DNA of 64,000 nucleotides, taken from contig JBFLWQ010000003.1 of the NCBI GenBank assembly GCA_040757775.1, positions 62,001 through 126,000 on the forward strand. The letters run 5' to 3'. The position numbers and the translations under genes were made by a program. Origin of the DNA: Thermodesulfobacteriota bacterium. Lineage in GTDB: Bacteria > Desulfobacterota > UBA8473. Positions 52,089-60,338 of this stretch are shown one piece after another. Within the stretch, counting starts at the first letter, position 1. Each line of letters opens with the position of its first letter. Below the pieces are notes generated by a model. That model worked only from the letters and a program-made list of their open reading frames with translations. It had not been told where the DNA came from and did no database searches.

Positions 52089-53477
52089 TTATTGTTGGCG
52101 GAAACCTCTGAAAGTAGCATCGTTTGATAGATAAAGCTTTTTTGCCTGTTCAATTGTGACAGACGCTTTTTTTTGAAAATAATCTTTTATGAGGGTGGTA
52201 TTGGCTTCTAATAAACAACAATGAAATTCATCGTCACTCATATCTGTAAAATTTACAGATAATAAATCTGAATTGGTATGTTTATTTTCATAAAAATCTT
52301 CACAATCGTTAAGAAGCCCCTTTTCTATAGCATGGTAATAAAGTGGTGATCCAGGGTATGGTGTTACCGGCCTTATAGTACGCATTTGAGCCCCATCACC
52401 GTATTTCAGTAAAAACTCCACCCCCTTTTTTAATATGTCTCTGTTGTCTCCAATATTACCGAATATAATATTAAGACCAGGACTTATTCCTGCATTCAGA
52501 GTAGCTTCAACACCCTTAATAATTTGCCCGGTTGTAAGACCTTTTTTCATGTTTTTTAATACCTGGTCATCCATAGATTCAATGCCGTAATTAATAAATG
52601 TACACCCCGCCTCTTTCATCAACCTCAACACCTCAGGCTTGGCATAGTTTAATCTCCCGTTACAATCCCATTTTATATCTAATTTTATACTAATAAACTT
52701 TTCACATAAGCTTACCACTCTTTCCATAGATGACATCAGCAGTTCATCTGAAAATATAATATATGTGATACCATAGTTCTTCTTTAGAAGCATGATTTCC
52801 TCTATGATGTTCTCCTCACTCCTTGGTCTGTACCCTTTGTCCATTCGATAACAGAAGGTGCATTCGAATATACATCCTCTGCCTGATAAAACAGGCATTA
52901 CCAGGTCAGTATTTGATACATGAGGTGGTCTTAAAAGCCTGTAATAATCTACAGGAAATAAACTGAAGGCAGGTAATGGTATGCTGTCAACATCTTTTAT
53001 TAACAGACGTCTCTCATTGACAATTACCCTATCTTTTTCACGAAAGGCTATTCCTTTAATGCCATTTAATGATTTGTGCTGTTTTATTGCTTCTAGAAGT
53101 TCAATAATTGTTATCTCGCCTTCCCCGATAACTGCTGCATCTGCAGAGGTTTTTTTAAGAAAATACTCTGGTTCAGGAGAAGGGCCGTGTCCCCCGATTA
53201 TATAAAATGGCCTATTTTTTGATCTGTTTATTGCTTCAGATATTTTAAGCAATTTTCTATACTGATAGTACCCTGCTATTACACCCACTCCAACAATGTC
53301 AAACTTGTTATTATCCAAAAACTCAGTCAGGTGTTCATCAGGATAATGAAACTTGTCTTGATTATATATTTCTACCTGGTATCCTTCTTTTAAAAGTACT
53401 GAAGCAATATAGGCGAGGCCCTGTGGGAACCAATGTATATAAGATTCATTATCATATACTACTAACAGGATTCTCAT
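52089..53477 (-). CDS. B12-binding-domain radical SAM protein
   Basis: 462 residues. The N-terminal cobalamin-type domain shows WFPQGLAYIASVLLKEGY, FDIVGVGVIAGYY, FYIIGGHGPSPEPEYF and AVIGEGEIT. The radical SAM core has Cys202, Cys206 and Cys209 (GCIFECTFCYR), then ISDELLMSSMERV and INYGIESMDDQVLKNM. The second B12-type radical SAM in the locus; not close to the one at 37 kb. Possible roles are C-methylation or dehydration of a sugar acid. Start ATG 53477. Gaps of about 90 bases on both sides hold nothing recognisable. Confidence 0.86.
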   Translation of the reverse strand: MRILLVVYDNESYIHWFPQGLAYIASVLLKEGYQVEIYNQDKFHYPDEHLTEFLDNNKFDIVGVGVIAGYYQYRKLLKISEAINRSKNRPFYIIGGHGPSPEPEYFLKKTSADAAVIGEGEITIIELLEAIKQHKSLNGIKGIAFREKDRVIVNERRLLIKDVDSIPLPAFSLFPVDYYRLLRPPHVSNTDLVMPVLSGRGCIFECTFCYRMDKGYRPRSEENIIEEIMLLKKNYGITYIIFSDELLMSSMERVVSLCEKFISIKLDIKWDCNGRLNYAKPEVLRLMKEAGCTFINYGIESMDDQVLKNMKKGLTTGQIIKGVEATLNAGISPGLNIIFGNIGDNRDILKKGVEFLLKYGDGAQMRTIRPVTPYPGSPLYYHAIEKGLLNDCEDFYENKHTNSDLLSVNFTDMSDDEFHCCLLEANTTLIKDYFQKKASVTIEQAKKLYLSNDATFRGFRQQ

Positions 53478-53567
53478 TATTGTTTACCATTTCCCTTTTT
53501 ATAAAATCCATAACCACTGGACAAGAGTTAGCTAAATTTAAGAAAAACATAAATATATAAAAGTCTT

Positions 53568-54953
53568 TTAAATTCTACTTAACGATAGATAATTGTGGTA
53601 TTTTGAGTCGTTGTAATCATGGAACAGGTTTTCTTGCCGGTATGCAGTAACGAAATCTTTAATAGTATCAGCCAGTTTATATTCTACCGAAAACCCTAAG
53701 TGTCTCCTTATTTTTTCAAAACTTACTCTATAGTTTCTTTTATCTATCTGGTCCTTTAAATATTCTATTTCCACCTCAGGCAGAATGTTTTTAATAATCA
53801 TGCCTATCTGGGATAATTGATAGTTCTCTCTTGAGTCTCCCAAATTGAAGACTTGATTTTTAACCTTTTCCCTATCGGTGTGTAGAACCTGGATAATACC
53901 CTCACAGACATCCTTGACAGATATGAATGGTCTCCATTGAACACCACCAAAAATCTTTATCTTTTTTTCTGCTAACGCTTTGATAGTTAATAAATTAACT
54001 ACCAAATCGAATCGTTGCCTATAGGACTTTCCGTGAACCGTAGCCAGCCTCAGGATTGTGGGGCAAAAATTGTTACTACCATAAGACAAAATTGCCTTTT
54101 CTGATTCGATTTTACAACGGGCATAAAGTGAAACCGGATTCAGTTCAGATTCTTCATTAATCTCATGGTCATTCTGGCCATAGACACTACAACTTGATGC
54201 AAAGATAAGACGATTTATTTGATTCTTCATGCATTGTTCAACGATTCTATGAGTTGCTAAGTAGTTGGTTTCAATAGTAAATGATTCATTGATGCTACAA
54301 GCAGGGTCTCCAACAATCTCACCAAGGTGTACTACAGCATCAACACCATCCAGAACCTGTTTTATGGTTTCCTCGTTTCGACAATCTCCTCTGATGAATT
54401 CCAGATTTTCTCCTTCAAAATTACAAATAGGATTTTCTCCGTAAAGAAGCAGATCCAACACCCGTACCTTATATCCCTTTCTCAGGAGTTTTTCTACTAA
54501 AACGGAGCCAATATATCCTGCGCCTCCTATAACTAAAATTTTTTGGGGAGGGAGTATCATGCCATTTCCAATAAAGCTTCCGGAAGTCTGCTTGTTGAAT
54601 AAGTCCTCTAAAATATCAGGCAGATAAATGTAATCGATTACACTCCTTTTTTTATCAACAATTGGTACCAGCATTTTCTCTGATTTAATAAAGAGTTGTT
54701 TTCTCATTTCTAATGGGATGCCATCAGCGATAACAAATGGTGTGGTCTTCATAATAGTTTTGACAGAAGCATTCAAGTCAAGATTGCTTAAAACAGCTCG
54801 TCTGATGTCAGAATCCATAACAATACCCATGAGTTCTCTGTTCTTATCACAAATGAATACTCCGCGGGTACCAGTATTGCTTATGGTTTCTATAATGCTG
54901 CGGATTGTAGAGTTAAGGGGAACGATGATGTCTGATAAATTCTTTTTTTTCAT
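53568..54953 (-). CDS. CBS-domain pair fused to an NAD-dependent epimerase (SDR)
   Basis: 461 residues. Residues 1-120 are a tandem CBS pair (STIRSIIETISNTGTRGVFI, ELMGIVMDSDIRRAVL, VKTIMKTTPFVI, KMLVPIVDKKRSVIDYIYL). An extended SDR starts near residue 138: ILVIGGAGYIGSVLVEKLL, HLGEIVGDPACSINES, FASSCSVYG and catalytic YARCK. The CBS part is like the one fused to the nucleotidyltransferase of LegE/PtmE in the legionaminate pathway, but here the partner is an SDR. CBS pairs usually bind adenosine or CMP-type nucleotides, so allosteric control is likely. Start ATG 54953 with AGGAG upstream. Confidence 0.88.
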   Translation of the reverse strand: MKKKNLSDIIVPLNSTIRSIIETISNTGTRGVFICDKNRELMGIVMDSDIRRAVLSNLDLNASVKTIMKTTPFVIADGIPLEMRKQLFIKSEKMLVPIVDKKRSVIDYIYLPDILEDLFNKQTSGSFIGNGMILPPQKILVIGGAGYIGSVLVEKLLRKGYKVRVLDLLLYGENPICNFEGENLEFIRGDCRNEETIKQVLDGVDAVVHLGEIVGDPACSINESFTIETNYLATHRIVEQCMKNQINRLIFASSCSVYGQNDHEINEESELNPVSLYARCKIESEKAILSYGSNNFCPTILRLATVHGKSYRQRFDLVVNLLTIKALAEKKIKIFGGVQWRPFISVKDVCEGIIQVLHTDREKVKNQVFNLGDSRENYQLSQIGMIIKNILPEVEIEYLKDQIDKRNYRVSFEKIRRHLGFSVEYKLADTIKDFVTAYRQENLFHDYNDSKYHNYLSLSRI

Positions 54954-54986
54954 ATTTCTCCTTGTTTCTTATAATGTATTGAACAT

Positions 54987-56024
54987 TTAAAGGTCAAGTT
55001 GGGACCACTGGATCAAATGGTCTGCCAGTATATCTTTTTTAGCCCGGGTACCTGGTATCACTTTTAAAAACTTGGGGGGTATGCCTGTTCCCGGTCTTTT
55101 TGTTGATAGGTCATCTCTGTTAATAATCTGACCTCTCCTGATATTTTTAAGGGCAACAATGCTTTTCCTTGCAACATCCCTTATGTTTTCTTCTGAAGGC
55201 ATACATCTCTTGATACCGTCTCCGAGGGCAATTTCAAGGAGTCTTATTTTCCGCACCATTTCCTTAAATTCATTTGGCTCTAAAGAAGCTCTATGATCTC
55301 CACCTTCCATATTTTTATCTAATGTAATATGTTTTTCAATAACAACAGCCCCCATCCCTACGGCTACTAAGGGGAGTTCTATCCCTTCGGTATGATCAGA
55401 AAAGCCAACCGGAAGATGAAATGCAGATCTAATGGTTTGTATAGCCCTGAGATTAGTGTCTTCCCATTTGGCAGGGTAGTCTGATAAACAGTGCATTAGA
55501 ATAACGTTTTTTCTGTTTTCTTTGCCAATTGAGTTAAGAGCGTCCTCTATCTCACCGAGGTTAGCCATTCCAGTTGATAGAATAATAGGTTTGCCAAAGG
55601 AACCAATATACTCAAGAAGAGGAAGATTTGTGATCTCCCCGGACGGGATTTTAAAGAAGGGAAGATTCATTTTATGCAAAAAGTATGCACTTTTGTGATC
55701 AAATGGTGAAGAAGAAAAGATTATATTTTTCTGTTCACAGAAGGTTTTTAACTCTTCCTGTTCACTGTGGCTCAAGCTCATTCTTTTCAGTCGCTGAAAT
55801 TGAGATTCTTTTGTATCTATAGCCTTAATTTGGTAGATTGCTTTTGGAGCATTTTCCGTGATCATCTCTTCTGGTGTAAAAGTCTGGAATTTAGCCACAT
55901 CAGCGCCTCCCTCGGCTGCTACTTCAATCAGCTTCTTGGCAAGAGATATATCCCCATTATGGTTACATCCTATCTCTGCGATAATCAATACACTTTTTTT
56001 TATTAATTCGAAAAGGGTATCCAT
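54987..56024 (-). CDS. neuB: Full-length N-acetylneuraminate/legionaminate synthase with SAF domain
   Basis: 345 residues. TIM barrel with LIIAEIGCNHNGDISLAKKL, ADVAKFQTFTPEEMI, FKIPSGEITNLPLLEYI, LSTGMANLGEIEDAL, HCLSDYPAKWEDTNL, GFSDHTEGIELPLVA, EKHITLDKNMEGGDHRASLEP, and a C-terminal SAF domain (RGQIINRDDLSTKRPGTGIPP). It condenses PEP with an N-acetylhexosamine to a nine-carbon acid. Neighbours NeuC and NeuD show that it serves a sialic- or legionaminic-type pathway. Start ATG 56024. Confidence 0.93.
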   Translation of the reverse strand: MDTLFELIKKSVLIIAEIGCNHNGDISLAKKLIEVAAEGGADVAKFQTFTPEEMITENAPKAIYQIKAIDTKESQFQRLKRMSLSHSEQEELKTFCEQKNIIFSSSPFDHKSAYFLHKMNLPFFKIPSGEITNLPLLEYIGSFGKPIILSTGMANLGEIEDALNSIGKENRKNVILMHCLSDYPAKWEDTNLRAIQTIRSAFHLPVGFSDHTEGIELPLVAVGMGAVVIEKHITLDKNMEGGDHRASLEPNEFKEMVRKIRLLEIALGDGIKRCMPSEENIRDVARKSIVALKNIRRGQIINRDDLSTKRPGTGIPPKFLKVIPGTRAKKDILADHLIQWSQLDL

Positions 56025-56049
56025 AAACCGAACCCTACCCCTGGATAAT

Positions 56050-57204
56050 CTAATATGTCATTTTTTTTCTAATCAGACTTTCATCAATTTTCAAATCTTT
56101 CAAGATAGAGACTATTCTTTCAGACGCATGCCCATCCCCATATGGAGATTTGCAGTGTTTCACCTTTTCTTTAAATTCGTTATCAAAAATGGCTGTTCTG
56201 ATAGCTTCCATAATCTGTTCTTTACTGTGGTCAACATCTATTACATTATCAGCCCTGAGCCTTCCTTCCTGACGAATCCCAATGTTTACAAAAGGGATTT
56301 TAAATGAAGGTGTTTCCAATACGCCAGAACTTGAATTGCCAATGAAAACACTTGCAATATTCATCAGTCCCCAAAAATCTGAAAACTCGATATTCTTGTG
56401 TAGCTGAAAATAGAGGCGCTCACTGTATTCCAGCATTACCTTTATAATTGACTCATAACCTGGATCAGAACAAGGATAGACTGCAATAGTCTGATAACCA
56501 AGTTGATCAATAGCTTCCATCGTCTGGCGCATCTGGTATTCAGCATCTTCTACCTGCCACGTAACAGAGTGCTGTAACAATAACAAAATAGGCTTTTCAG
56601 TATCCAGGTCAAACATTTGTTTTACCTTATCAGGATGACTAAAACGCTTCTGGCGTATCAAATCCATAACCGGTAAGCCCACATTATACACTCTCCAGGG
56701 TTCCTCTCCCATTTTCAGTATTCGATTGGCGCTATCCTGGTTTGAGGCAAAGTGTATGTTTGCTAATTTTGTAATAGCATGCCTGACAGGTTCATCAACT
56801 CCACCCTGGCAGATATCCCCACCAGCTAAGTGGACGACAGGGATATTCATCTCCAGTGCACATATGACCATTGCTAATACTTCACCTCTGTCCCCTAAAA
56901 CAAATACAATATCTGGTTTTATTTGTGCCAGCAATTCTGATATCCCCATTATTCCGATACCAATAGATTTAGCCCTTGACATCTTCGAATCAGAATGTAG
57001 AGCTGTTTCTACAGAATATACATTTTCTGTCCACTTAGTTACCTCTTTGATGGTATTCCCAAAAAACGGGGAAAGATGCATATCAGAGGCTATGATTGAA
57101 TAGGATAGTTTTGCCTCTTTCTTTATCAATTCAATAATGGGAACCATGTGGCTAAATCCTCCACGTTTCCCTGTGAAAAAGCATATATGTTTATTGGTGG
57201 ACAT
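56050..57204 (-). CDS. neuC: UDP-N-acetylhexosamine 2-epimerase, hydrolysing (NeuC/LegG)
   Basis: 384 residues of GT-B-like fold. The start CFFTGKRGGFSHMVPIIELI corresponds to the TGTRADYG region; the hydrolysing-type signature HLAGGDICQGGVDEPVRHAI, then LANIHFASN, GLPVMDLI and FIGNSSSGVLETPSFKIP with INIG-type downstream motifs, are all present. NeuC/LegG releases UDP and makes a ManNAc-type sugar for NeuB. It lies 26 bases upstream of neuB. Whether the substrate is UDP-GlcNAc or a diacetamido form depends on the aminotransferase and acetyltransferase upstream, which favour the latter. Confidence 0.92.
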   Translation of the reverse strand: MSTNKHICFFTGKRGGFSHMVPIIELIKKEAKLSYSIIASDMHLSPFFGNTIKEVTKWTENVYSVETALHSDSKMSRAKSIGIGIMGISELLAQIKPDIVFVLGDRGEVLAMVICALEMNIPVVHLAGGDICQGGVDEPVRHAITKLANIHFASNQDSANRILKMGEEPWRVYNVGLPVMDLIRQKRFSHPDKVKQMFDLDTEKPILLLLQHSVTWQVEDAEYQMRQTMEAIDQLGYQTIAVYPCSDPGYESIIKVMLEYSERLYFQLHKNIEFSDFWGLMNIASVFIGNSSSGVLETPSFKIPFVNIGIRQEGRLRADNVIDVDHSKEQIMEAIRTAIFDNEFKEKVKHCKSPYGDGHASERIVSILKDLKIDESLIRKKMTY

Positions 57205-57253
57205 AAAATGTTCTGTAATCGAAATCGAATTTACTCATAGTTCGGGGAGTTAC

Positions 57254-57919
57254 TTAACTCCGTGTGCACTTTTTGCGGTGAGAATCAGTTTTAGTTACAT
57301 GAGCTGGAACCCCCGCAACAGTCACATTATCGTTTACATTTGCCAGAACAACTCCTCCAGCCCCTATAACGGAGTACTCACCTACCTCAATTTTTGGGGC
57401 AACTACCGCACCAGTATAAACCGTTGCACCTTTTCCAATTTTTACATAACCTGCCAATGTAACCCTAGGAGCAAGATTCACATAATCTTGAATAACGCAG
57501 TCATGTTCAATAATAACACCAGCATGAATCATTACATGATTGCCAATACTGGCATAAGGTTGGATAACAGCATTGGAATTTACTATTATACCGTGCCCTA
57601 ATACTGCTGTCCTTGCAATTACTGCTGTAGGATGAATAGCATTGATATACCCGGGAGAATATTTTGATAGCCTCTTTCCCAGTTCTTCTTTCGTTTTGTT
57701 TTTGCTACAACACAAAAGAAGATAAGGTTTCCTGTTCTTCAGGTAGATATCTTCAAAATTATCCAAATTACCAAGCAGATCAGCTCCATCTAACTTTTCA
57801 GTGAGCGTTTCTTCTGGTAGAGAAATTAACCCGGCTACAGGTACTTCTCTCAAATGGAAGATTTCGAGAGCATATTTTGCCTGAGCGCCGGTACCGATAA
57901 TTAGTATCTGTTGAGACAT
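57254..57919 (-). CDS. neuD: NeuD/PglD-family sugar acetyltransferase
   Basis: 221 residues. The N-terminal Rossmann-like part (ILIIGTGAQAKYALEIFHL) and C-terminal beta-helix repeats (IHAGVIIEHDCVIQDYVNL, GKGATVYTGAVVAPKIEVG, SVIGAGGVVLANV, VAGVPAHVTK) are the NeuD/PglD layout. It uses acetyl-CoA to acetylate an amino sugar; HAGVIIEHD has the catalytic His. Next to a DegT aminotransferase, it probably acetylates the 4-amino group, giving a diacetamido sugar, as LegH does. Start ATG 57919. Confidence 0.9.
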   Translation of the reverse strand: MSQQILIIGTGAQAKYALEIFHLREVPVAGLISLPEETLTEKLDGADLLGNLDNFEDIYLKNRKPYLLLCCSKNKTKEELGKRLSKYSPGYINAIHPTAVIARTAVLGHGIIVNSNAVIQPYASIGNHVMIHAGVIIEHDCVIQDYVNLAPRVTLAGYVKIGKGATVYTGAVVAPKIEVGEYSVIGAGGVVLANVNDNVTVAGVPAHVTKTDSHRKKCTRS

Positions 57920-57921
57920 AG

Positions 57922-59091
57922 TCAGTATAAATTGAGAACACTTTCTACAATATATTTAAGATCTTCTTTCTGAAGCGCAGGATGATTTGGTAATCCAATG
58001 ATACCTCCGGCCAGTTCTTCGACATTAGGAAGATACAGCCGTTTGTAATCTGGAATATTTGATTCTGGTTGACAGGCGAAAGGGCATCTTCCGGGATAGG
58101 GACTGTAATCCTGGACAACTTTCTGCTTGTATAATGGCATATGATATCGTTGCCTCACCTCAATCCCCCTTTTTTTAAGTCTCTCGACCACATCACTTGT
58201 AATAAAACCTTTCCCTCTTTTGACTACTAGAGGGCACCAAAAAAAGGTATGCTTTACTTTGTCAGATAATTTAGGAAGGCCGAACCAATTTTTAGTCTCT
58301 TTTCTTAATTCGTTTAATAGAAATAGTGAGTTCTTAATCCTTTGCTCATTAAGTCTGTCAAGTTTCTTGAGTTGCACCAACCCTATCGCAGCTGCAATCT
58401 CGTTCATTCTATAATTATAACCGAGAACTAGATGGTCATCACGATTTATCATTCCATGACTTCGTATTTGTTTTACTTTCTCAATCCATGCTTCATTATC
58501 TGATGTAATCATTCCTCCTTCGCCAGTAGTCATGTGCTTAGTAGCGAAGAAAGAAAATGCCCCTATATGTCCAATACTTCCAACTTTCCTACCCTTGTAC
58601 TCTGTTCCATGTGCCTGGGCGCAATCTTCGATTACATAGAGCCCGTGCTCATGAGCAATTTGCTCAATTTCGTCCATCTCGGCTGCGTTTCCATAGAGGT
58701 GCACCGGTATAATCGCTTTTGTCCGTTGTGTAATTCTCCTCCTGATATCTTCAGGTGATATGCAAAAGCTGTCTCTATCAATATCAGCAAAAACAGGGAT
58801 GGCATTTTGGTGGAAGACAGACGTAATAGTGCTCATAAAGGTAAGAGGCGGAACAATAACCTCATCTCCGGGTCCGATACCCAGAACTGCCAGGGCTGTA
58901 TGCAAGGCAGCAGTGCCATTATTTACTGCTGCGGCATATTTCACTCCTACATAAGAGGCAAACCTGCTTTCAAACTCCGAAACATTTTTACCAGATACAA
59001 ACTGTCCTGATAAAATTACTTCTCGGACAACAGAAACCTCTTCCTCTCCGGTAATTGGTACGGCTACTTTTATATTCCTTTCATCCTGCAT
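57922..59091 (-). CDS. DegT/DnrJ/EryC1 sugar aminotransferase
   Basis: 389 residues. SGQFVSGKNVSEFESRFASY, VNNGTAALHTALAVLGIGPG, HLYGNAAEMDEI, EDCAQAHGTEYKG and FSFFATKHMTTGEGG with the PLP lysine in ATKH place it with nucleotide-sugar aminotransferases. It is the probable 4-aminotransferase of the nonulosonate module (LegC role), acting before NeuD. Its stop is two bases from the neuD start codon, so they are co-translated. Start ATG 59091. Confidence 0.9.
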   Translation of the reverse strand: MQDERNIKVAVPITGEEEVSVVREVILSGQFVSGKNVSEFESRFASYVGVKYAAAVNNGTAALHTALAVLGIGPGDEVIVPPLTFMSTITSVFHQNAIPVFADIDRDSFCISPEDIRRRITQRTKAIIPVHLYGNAAEMDEIEQIAHEHGLYVIEDCAQAHGTEYKGRKVGSIGHIGAFSFFATKHMTTGEGGMITSDNEAWIEKVKQIRSHGMINRDDHLVLGYNYRMNEIAAAIGLVQLKKLDRLNEQRIKNSLFLLNELRKETKNWFGLPKLSDKVKHTFFWCPLVVKRGKGFITSDVVERLKKRGIEVRQRYHMPLYKQKVVQDYSPYPGRCPFACQPESNIPDYKRLYLPNVEELAGGIIGLPNHPALQKEDLKYIVESVLNLY

Positions 59092-59142
59092 TTCCGTTTA
59101 TCTCCGAATATGGTGCATCCAGACCGCAGAAACACCTATCTG

Positions 59143-60291
59143 TTATCCCAAAAAGCGGTCTTTATACTGTCCGATAATCTCCTTATAAGGAAGCAGTGAC
59201 TTCAGCATCTGTTGTGTTCCCGATGAAATAGTATATTTAGGTTCAGATAGGATGTTAGAGAAATTTGTTGTATCCACTGTCATTTGATGTTCTTCTTTTT
59301 CTACTCTCGGATTTGGGATATGCTTTATCTCAATCTCAAGACCCAATTCCTTTCCTGCTGCCCTGATTGACTCAGCTAAGCTCACAATACTAACTATTTC
59401 TGAGGTTTGATTGTAAACCTTAAATTCCGCGGTCTTTTTTAACTTCAATGTATTTACACTCGATTGCACAACATCCTCAAGGGATATCTGTGGTTTTTTC
59501 TGTTCACCTTTGCCGTAGATGGTAATAGGGTAACCTGCAAGAGCCATAGCGCAAAAACGGTTGAGTACAACTCCGAAATAAAAATCGAAGTCAAATCGGG
59601 TAGCTAACCGTGGATCAAGCTTAGTTTCCTCTGTTTCTGTGCCATACACAATCGCTGTCCTCAAATCTGTAATAGATAGTTTCCACTGCCTATTGGCAAG
59701 CCATAGGTTATTGACATCGTTTGCCTTGCTCATGTGGTACCATGAACCAGCCATGCCCGGGAAAAGGATCAGGTCTCTTTCCCCTTTATTTTCAGCCATA
59801 ACGAATCCCTCGGGAATTTCAAATTCAGGTGTTCCATAGACTCCCATAGTTGTTGTTTCGATAAAATGACAACTCTTCTCTAAATTGTTTTCTTTAATAG
59901 CCCAAAGGAGATTTCTTGTGGATTGGTTGTTATTAAACTGGGTAAAATTAGCGCGTTCTCCATTTATCTGTGAGTAAGGAGCGGAAGGCTGCGCTGCAAG
60001 ATGAAGAACAGCATCAAATTTATACATCTCAATAAGCTGCTTGACGAAATCTCTATCGGTAAGATCACCCTCTATAAAACTGATATTTGAAAAACCAAAT
60101 TCCCTGGCTATGGTGAGCCTTTCTTCCATATTCAAAACGGGTATGGCAGATATGGAACCAGATTCTTCTACCCATCGTTGCCTGCCCATATTATCAACTC
60201 CTATTATCCTCGCCTCTGGAAATTCCTTTGATAATTTTAGTGCCGTAGGCCATCCCATATAACCATCGATCCCTGTTAATAAAATATTCAT
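59143..60291 (-). CDS. SQD1-like extended SDR (UDP-sulfoquinovose synthase family)
   Basis: 382 residues. NILLTGIDGYMGWPTALKL, VDNMGRQRWVEE, HLAAQPSAPYSQI, ETTTMGVYGTPEF, the catalytic YHMSK, then FYFGVVLNRFCAMALAGYP and IYGKGEQKKPQISLEDVVQS align with UDP-sulfoquinovose synthase SQD1. SQD1 itself joins sulfite to UDP-glucose. In this locus the protein takes the position of the 4,6-dehydratase LegB before aminotransferase, NeuD, NeuC and NeuB. It may thus be a 4,6-dehydratase or epimerase rather than a sulfosugar enzyme. Start ATG 60291 has AAGGGG upstream. Confidence 0.86.
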   Translation of the reverse strand: MNILLTGIDGYMGWPTALKLSKEFPEARIIGVDNMGRQRWVEESGSISAIPVLNMEERLTIAREFGFSNISFIEGDLTDRDFVKQLIEMYKFDAVLHLAAQPSAPYSQINGERANFTQFNNNQSTRNLLWAIKENNLEKSCHFIETTTMGVYGTPEFEIPEGFVMAENKGERDLILFPGMAGSWYHMSKANDVNNLWLANRQWKLSITDLRTAIVYGTETEETKLDPRLATRFDFDFYFGVVLNRFCAMALAGYPITIYGKGEQKKPQISLEDVVQSSVNTLKLKKTAEFKVYNQTSEIVSIVSLAESIRAAGKELGLEIEIKHIPNPRVEKEEHQMTVDTTNFSNILSEPKYTISSGTQQMLKSLLPYKEIIGQYKDRFLG

Positions 60292-60338
60292 TTTTTATCC
60301 CCTTAACGTTAAATCTGAAGTTTTATATACCCTGCCTT

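Noticed and set aside
59143-60291. Sulfoquinovose (sulfolipid) synthesis
   Set aside because: SQD1-like protein only; no SQD2-type transferase or sulfite-supply gene is seen, and the neighbours are nonulosonate genes.
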